Assembly (NCBI RefSeq): GCF_012569785.1
Contig: NZ_CP046202.1
Coordinates: forward strand, 120,643-184,642
DNA: 64,000 bases
Direction of reading: 5' to 3'
From: Enterobacteriaceae endosymbiont of Donacia crassipes
GTDB lineage: Bacteria > Pseudomonadota > Gammaproteobacteria > Enterobacterales > Enterobacteriaceae
The translations under genes were made by a program, and so were the position numbers. Under the pieces are notes generated by a model. The model ran no database searches. It was not told where the DNA came from and worked only from the letters and a program-made list of their open reading frames with translations. Below, piece after piece: positions 60,426-64,000 of this stretch. Position 1 is the first letter of the stretch. Each line of letters starts with the position of its first letter.

Positions 60426-60565
60426 TTTTTATATAAACCTTTTTTTATGAAATAAAATTTAAATTTATATTTTTTACTTTATTAATGTATTAATAATTTT
60501 TTTAAATATTTTTTATTTATTTAAAATAATATAACCTCACTTAAATAACTAAAATTAATATTTTA

Positions 60566-61540
60566 CTAAAAAACTTTAATAATAAAAAAAATACTATTTT
60601 TATCTTTTTTAAATCTAATTAAAGATTTTTTAATGAAATTGCCTTTTAATATAACTTGTATCAAAAACACATTTGATTTAATTCTTAATATTTTTAAAAT
60701 AATTCTATTTCTTATAATTCTCCATTTTTCATCTTTATCATTTTTAAATTCTAATAAATCATTATATAATGGTATAGTTTTTAATTGACCTTTTAATAAA
60801 AATAATTTTTGATTTATTTTATTTTTAAATTTTAAACTACTAATAATTTCTTGTCCTAAATAACATCCTTTATTAAAATCAATAGCATTCATTTTATTAA
60901 AAATGAATTGTTGTGGTAAAAATAAATTACAATGATGATCTATATCAATAATATAATAACCTATTTTCATATAAAATTTATCCCAAAAATTATTATTTTG
61001 TAAATAAATAATTTTAGATAAAAAAAATTTTTTTATAATACAGTAAATATTTTTTTGAGATAAAATTATAAAATAATAATTTTTAGAATATTTAAATTTT
61101 AATAAAATATCTTCATTAAAAAAATGAAGTGTTTCTTCTTTAAAAGAAATATTATTTTTTTTAAAAATTTTAGATATAATTTGTATTTTTTTTACATTTA
61201 AAATTCCAAAAATTTTCTTTTTTTTATCTAAAAATATTGTTATTTTATATAATAAAATATATTTTTTAATATTTTTTAAATATTTTTTTAATATGTTTTT
61301 TCTAATTATATATTGATAGGTATTGTTACATATTTTGTATATATGCATATTCGTTAAAACTTTACCTTGTGAATTACAATGAAAAGCATTAAAAAAATGT
61401 ATTTTATTATCTAATTGATTTATATCAATTGTTAATTGATTTTGTAAAAAAATTTTACTATCAGGTCCTGTTATTGTTATAATTTGTAAATTATTTAAAT
61501 TAACATAATTTAATAAATTATTATTTTCTTTAACATTCAT
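60566..61540 (-). CDS. ygfZ: Folate-binding Fe-S cluster maintenance protein YgfZ
   Basis: A GcvT-like tetrahydrofolate-dependent protein supporting repair or synthesis of some iron-sulfur enzymes and tRNA thiomethylation. 324 aa, against 326 in E. coli. Seen: an N-terminal ITGPDSKIFLQNQLTIDI segment, AFHCNSQGKVLTNM, and the signature NKGCYLGQEIISSLK near residue 222 with the functional Cys. The rest is strongly diverged and Lys/Ile/Phe-rich. In its E. coli context it is a single gene; here it lies between carB and ompA. Confidence 0.9.
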   Translation of the reverse strand: MNVKENNNLLNYVNLNNLQIITITGPDSKIFLQNQLTIDINQLDNKIHFFNAFHCNSQGKVLTNMHIYKICNNTYQYIIRKNILKKYLKNIKKYILLYKITIFLDKKKKIFGILNVKKIQIISKIFKKNNISFKEETLHFFNEDILLKFKYSKNYYFIILSQKNIYCIIKKFFLSKIIYLQNNNFWDKFYMKIGYYIIDIDHHCNLFLPQQFIFNKMNAIDFNKGCYLGQEIISSLKFKNKINQKLFLLKGQLKTIPLYNDLLEFKNDKDEKWRIIRNRIILKILRIKSNVFLIQVILKGNFIKKSLIRFKKDKNSIFFIIKVF

Positions 61541-61593
61541 TTTATGAAATAACTTTAATATAAATTTAAATTTTTAAATTATATAATAAAAAA

Positions 61594-64000
61594 TTATTTT
61601 TTATAATTCTTATGTAATTCTTGTAAAGAAAATACTTTTATTCGAAAATTATTTTTCATTGAAATTATTGTAGCTATAGCTCCATTAATAGTTGTGTTAT
61701 AATAAATGTTATTTTGTAAAGCTAAAATTCTAATTAATCTAGAATTATTAATAGATTCTTTTTTTCTTACTGTATTAATAATATAAGTATATCTTTTATT
61801 TTTAATAAAATTAAGTATATTTGGTTGTTTTTCTGTAGCTTTATTAACTATTGTAACTATTAACTTAAATTTCTGTAAAAATTTAGCTGTTCCATATGTA
61901 GCTTCAATTATAAATCCATAAGAAATTAATTTTTTAACTAATGAAATAATTAATTTTTTATCTTCATCTTTAACTGATATTAAAATAATACCTTTTTGTT
62001 TTATGTAAAATTTAGTACTTAATATTGTTTTATAAAATGCTTCAGCAAAAGTATATCCTATACCCATAACTTCACCTGTAGATCTCATTTCAGGTCCTAA
62101 AATAGGATCTATATTATTAAATTTATTAAAAGGTAAAATTGCTTCTTTAACAGAAAAAAAAGATGGATAAATTTCTTTTTTAAGATTTAAACTTGATAAA
62201 GATTTTCCAATCATAACTAATGTACTCATTTTTGCTAATGGGATATTAATTGCTTTAGAAACAAATGGTATTGTTCTAGATGCTCTAGGATTAACTTCAA
62301 TAATATAGATTATATTATTTTTAATAGCAAATTGTATATTTATAAGTCCACATATATTAATTTTAATTGCTAATTTTTTAGTTTGTAATTTAATTTCATT
62401 TAAAATTTCTTGTTTTAAATTACGTGTAGGTAAAGAACAAGCAGAATCACCAGAATGAATTCCTACTTGTTCAATATGTTCCATAATACCACCTATGAAA
62501 ATATCTTTTCCATCACAAATTGCATCTACATCTATCTCTATTGCATTATCTAAAAATTTTTCTAATAAAATAAAAGTATTATTTTTTCTATTCAATAAAA
62601 AATAATTTTGTAAATCATTTATATTATATACAATTTCCATGCGTCTACCTCCTAAAACATAAGAAGGTCTAACTATTAGAGGATAACCTAAAATATTAGC
62701 TTTTTTAAAGGCTTCATTTAAATTTTTTACTATATAATTAGGAGATTGTTTTAATTTTAAAAAATTAATAATATTTTGAAATTTTTTTCTATTTTCAGCT
62801 AAATCTATAGAAAAAGGACTTGTTCCTATAATATTTACACCTTCTTGTTCTAATTTTTTAGCTAAATTTAATGGATTTTGTCCTCCATATTGGATAATGA
62901 TGCCTAATGGTTTTTCTATTCTAACAATTTCTAATATATTTTCTAAAGTTATAGGTTCAAAATATAAACGATTAGAAATATCATAATCTGTTGAAACAGT
63001 TTCTGGATTACAATTAATCATTATTGTTTCAAAATTATTTTCACGTAAAATTATAGATGCATGTACACAACAATAATCGAATTCTATTCCTTGTCCTATT
63101 CTATTAGGGCCACTACCCAAAATAATAATTTTTTTTTTATTATTATTAGGATTTGCTTCACATTCTATCCCGTATGTTGAATATATATAAGCAGTATTAG
63201 TTTCAAATTCTGCAGAACATGTATCTACTTTTTTATATACTGGATGTATATTACATTTATATCTTAATTGTCTTATTGTTTTTTCTGATACATTTAAAAT
63301 GTTAGCTAATCGGATATCAGAAAATCCTTTTTTTTTTAAATTAAAAAAATATTTTTTATTATTTAAATGTTGAATACCTAACATTTTAATTTTTTTTTCA
63401 GTTAAAATTATATCTTCTATTTGTGATAAAAACCACATATCTATTTTAGAATAATTATATATTTCTTTAGTAGAAATATTTATTCTTATAGCATTTGCAA
63501 TAAATCGAATTCTATCTGGTCCTGGTTTTTTTAATTCTTTTATAATTAAATTATAATAATCTTTATTATTAATTTTATTAACTATAATTGGTTCAAATCC
63601 ATAAATACCATTTTCTAAACTACATAATGCTTTTTGAATAGATTCTTGAAAAGATCTACCTATAGACATAACTTCACCTACTGACTTCATTTGTGTTGTT
63701 AATCTATCATTAACATTATAAAATTTTTCAAAATTAAATTTAGGTATTTTTGTTACTATATAATCAATAGATGGTTCAAATGCAGCTGAAGTACAATTAT
63801 TGGTTATATCATTTGTTAATTCATCTAATGTATAACCGATAGAAAGTTTAGCTGATATTTTAGCTATTGGAAAACCAGTTGCTTTTGATGCTAAAGCAGA
63901 AGAACGAGAAACACGAGGATTCATTTCAATTACCATTAATTTTCCAGTTATAGGATTAATTGCAAATTGTACATTTGCCCCTCCAGATTCAAGACCAAAC
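61594..64000 (-). CDS. carB: Carbamoyl-phosphate synthase large subunit (N-terminus beyond window)
   Basis: Makes carbamoyl phosphate for pyrimidines and, via argI, arginine. The frame stays open past the right edge: residues [15 protein letters not shown] precede the first Met (63936) and match E. coli CarB from about residue 277, so the start is outside. About 801 residues are seen, close to the 797 expected. Present: [29 protein letters not shown]-like [26 protein letters not shown], the second ATP-grasp half with [36 protein letters not shown] and a C-terminal allosteric domain ending after [10 protein letters not shown]. carA would lie to the right in E. coli order. Confidence 0.97.
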   Translation of the reverse strand, partial: FGLESGGANVQFAINPITGKLMVIEMNPRVSRSSALASKATGFPIAKISAKLSIGYTLDELTNDITNNCTSAAFEPSIDYIVTKIPKFNFEKFYNVNDRLTTQMKSVGEVMSIGRSFQESIQKALCSLENGIYGFEPIIVNKINNKDYYNLIIKELKKPGPDRIRFIANAIRINISTKEIYNYSKIDMWFLSQIEDIILTEKKIKMLGIQHLNNKKYFFNLKKKGFSDIRLANILNVSEKTIRQLRYKCNIHPVYKKVDTCSAEFETNTAYIYSTYGIECEANPNNNKKKIIILGSGPNRIGQGIEFDYCCVHASIILRENNFETIMINCNPETVSTDYDISNRLYFEPITLENILEIVRIEKPLGIIIQYGGQNPLNLAKKLEQEGVNIIGTSPFSIDLAENRKKFQNIINFLKLKQSPNYIVKNLNEAFKKANILGYPLIVRPSYVLGGRRMEIVYNINDLQNYFLLNRKNNTFILLEKFLDNAIEIDVDAICDGKDIFIGGIMEHIEQVGIHSGDSACSLPTRNLKQEILNEIKLQTKKLAIKINICGLINIQFAIKNNIIYIIEVNPRASRTIPFVSKAINIPLAKMSTLVMIGKSLSSLNLKKEIYPSFFSVKEAILPFNKFNNIDPILGPEMRSTGEVMGIGYTFAEAFYKTILSTKFYIKQKGIILISVKDEDKKLIISLVKKLISYGFIIEATYGTAKFLQKFKLIVTIVNKATEKQPNILNFIKNKRYTYIINTVRKKESINNSRLIRILALQNNIYYNTTINGAIATIISMKNNFRIKVFSLQELHKNYKK

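Overview
The window looks like a stretch of the chromosome of a host-restricted gammaproteobacterial (Enterobacterales-type) insect endosymbiont. It is extremely A+T-rich: by eye well over three quarters A/T, with some spacers almost purely A/T (not counted). Genes are packed in E. coli-like local orders with most neighbours deleted, proteins are lysine/isoleucine/asparagine-rich but align end to end with E. coli families, and there are no mobile elements, phage genes or rRNA. The standard code is used: murE and aroC end in TGA. I do not assign a species.

Layout. 1-11.5 kb, mostly minus strand: fbaA (cut by the window edge), pgk, tktA, metK (+), gyrA, mutS, and a BI-1/YbhL membrane protein. 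11.7-24.9 kb, plus strand: a dcw-type cluster rsmH-murE-murF-mraY-murD-murG(frameshifted)-murC-ddlB, then a DUF721/DciA-like gene (-) and secA. Every division gene normally interleaved here (ftsL, ftsI, ftsW, ftsQ, ftsA, ftsZ) and lpxC is gone, while the lipid II precursor genes stay. 24.9-28.4 kb: dnaK-dnaJ (-) behind a near-perfect sigma-32 promoter. 28.4-38.3 kb: pepA, valS, argI, potD, tRNA-Asn, prmB, aroC and a 2-Cys peroxiredoxin (-). 38.8-52.7 kb, mostly minus: apaH, apaG, rsmA, djlA (+), acpS, era, rnc, lepB, lepA, prlC, rlmB, miaA, mutL, tRNA-Gly. 52.7-58.8 kb: orn, psd (+), an epmA pseudogene, efp, an epmB pseudogene, groL and groS. 59-64 kb: tRNA-Phe, ompA, ygfZ and carB (cut by the window edge).

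How it works together. The retained genes cover sugar metabolism (fbaA, pgk, tktA), peptidoglycan precursors (murC-F, mraY, ddlB, probably murG), an OmpA that keeps its peptidoglycan-binding residues, protein export and folding (secA, lepB, dnaKJ, djlA, groSL), translation and RNA maturation (efp, lepA, era, rnc, rsmA, rlmB, miaA, prmB, orn, valS), DNA replication and repair (gyrA, mutS, mutL, DciA-like), and a few biosynthetic steps: chorismate (aroC), carbamoyl phosphate (carB), citrulline (argI), S-adenosylmethionine (metK) and phosphatidylethanolamine (psd).

Most notable. Both enzymes that beta-lysylate EF-P (EpmA and EpmB) are recognisable, heavily mutated pseudogenes flanking an intact efp that still has Lys34. 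SecA has lost its C-terminal zinc-binding tail, but the eroded tail is still readable downstream in another frame. A perfect 58-bp palindrome runs exactly from the relic secA stop codon to the dnaJ stop codon. Heat-shock promoters and near-consensus tRNA promoters survive. I found no CRISPR, defence island or obviously new multigene system; the interest lies in how partly dismantled pathways are arranged.
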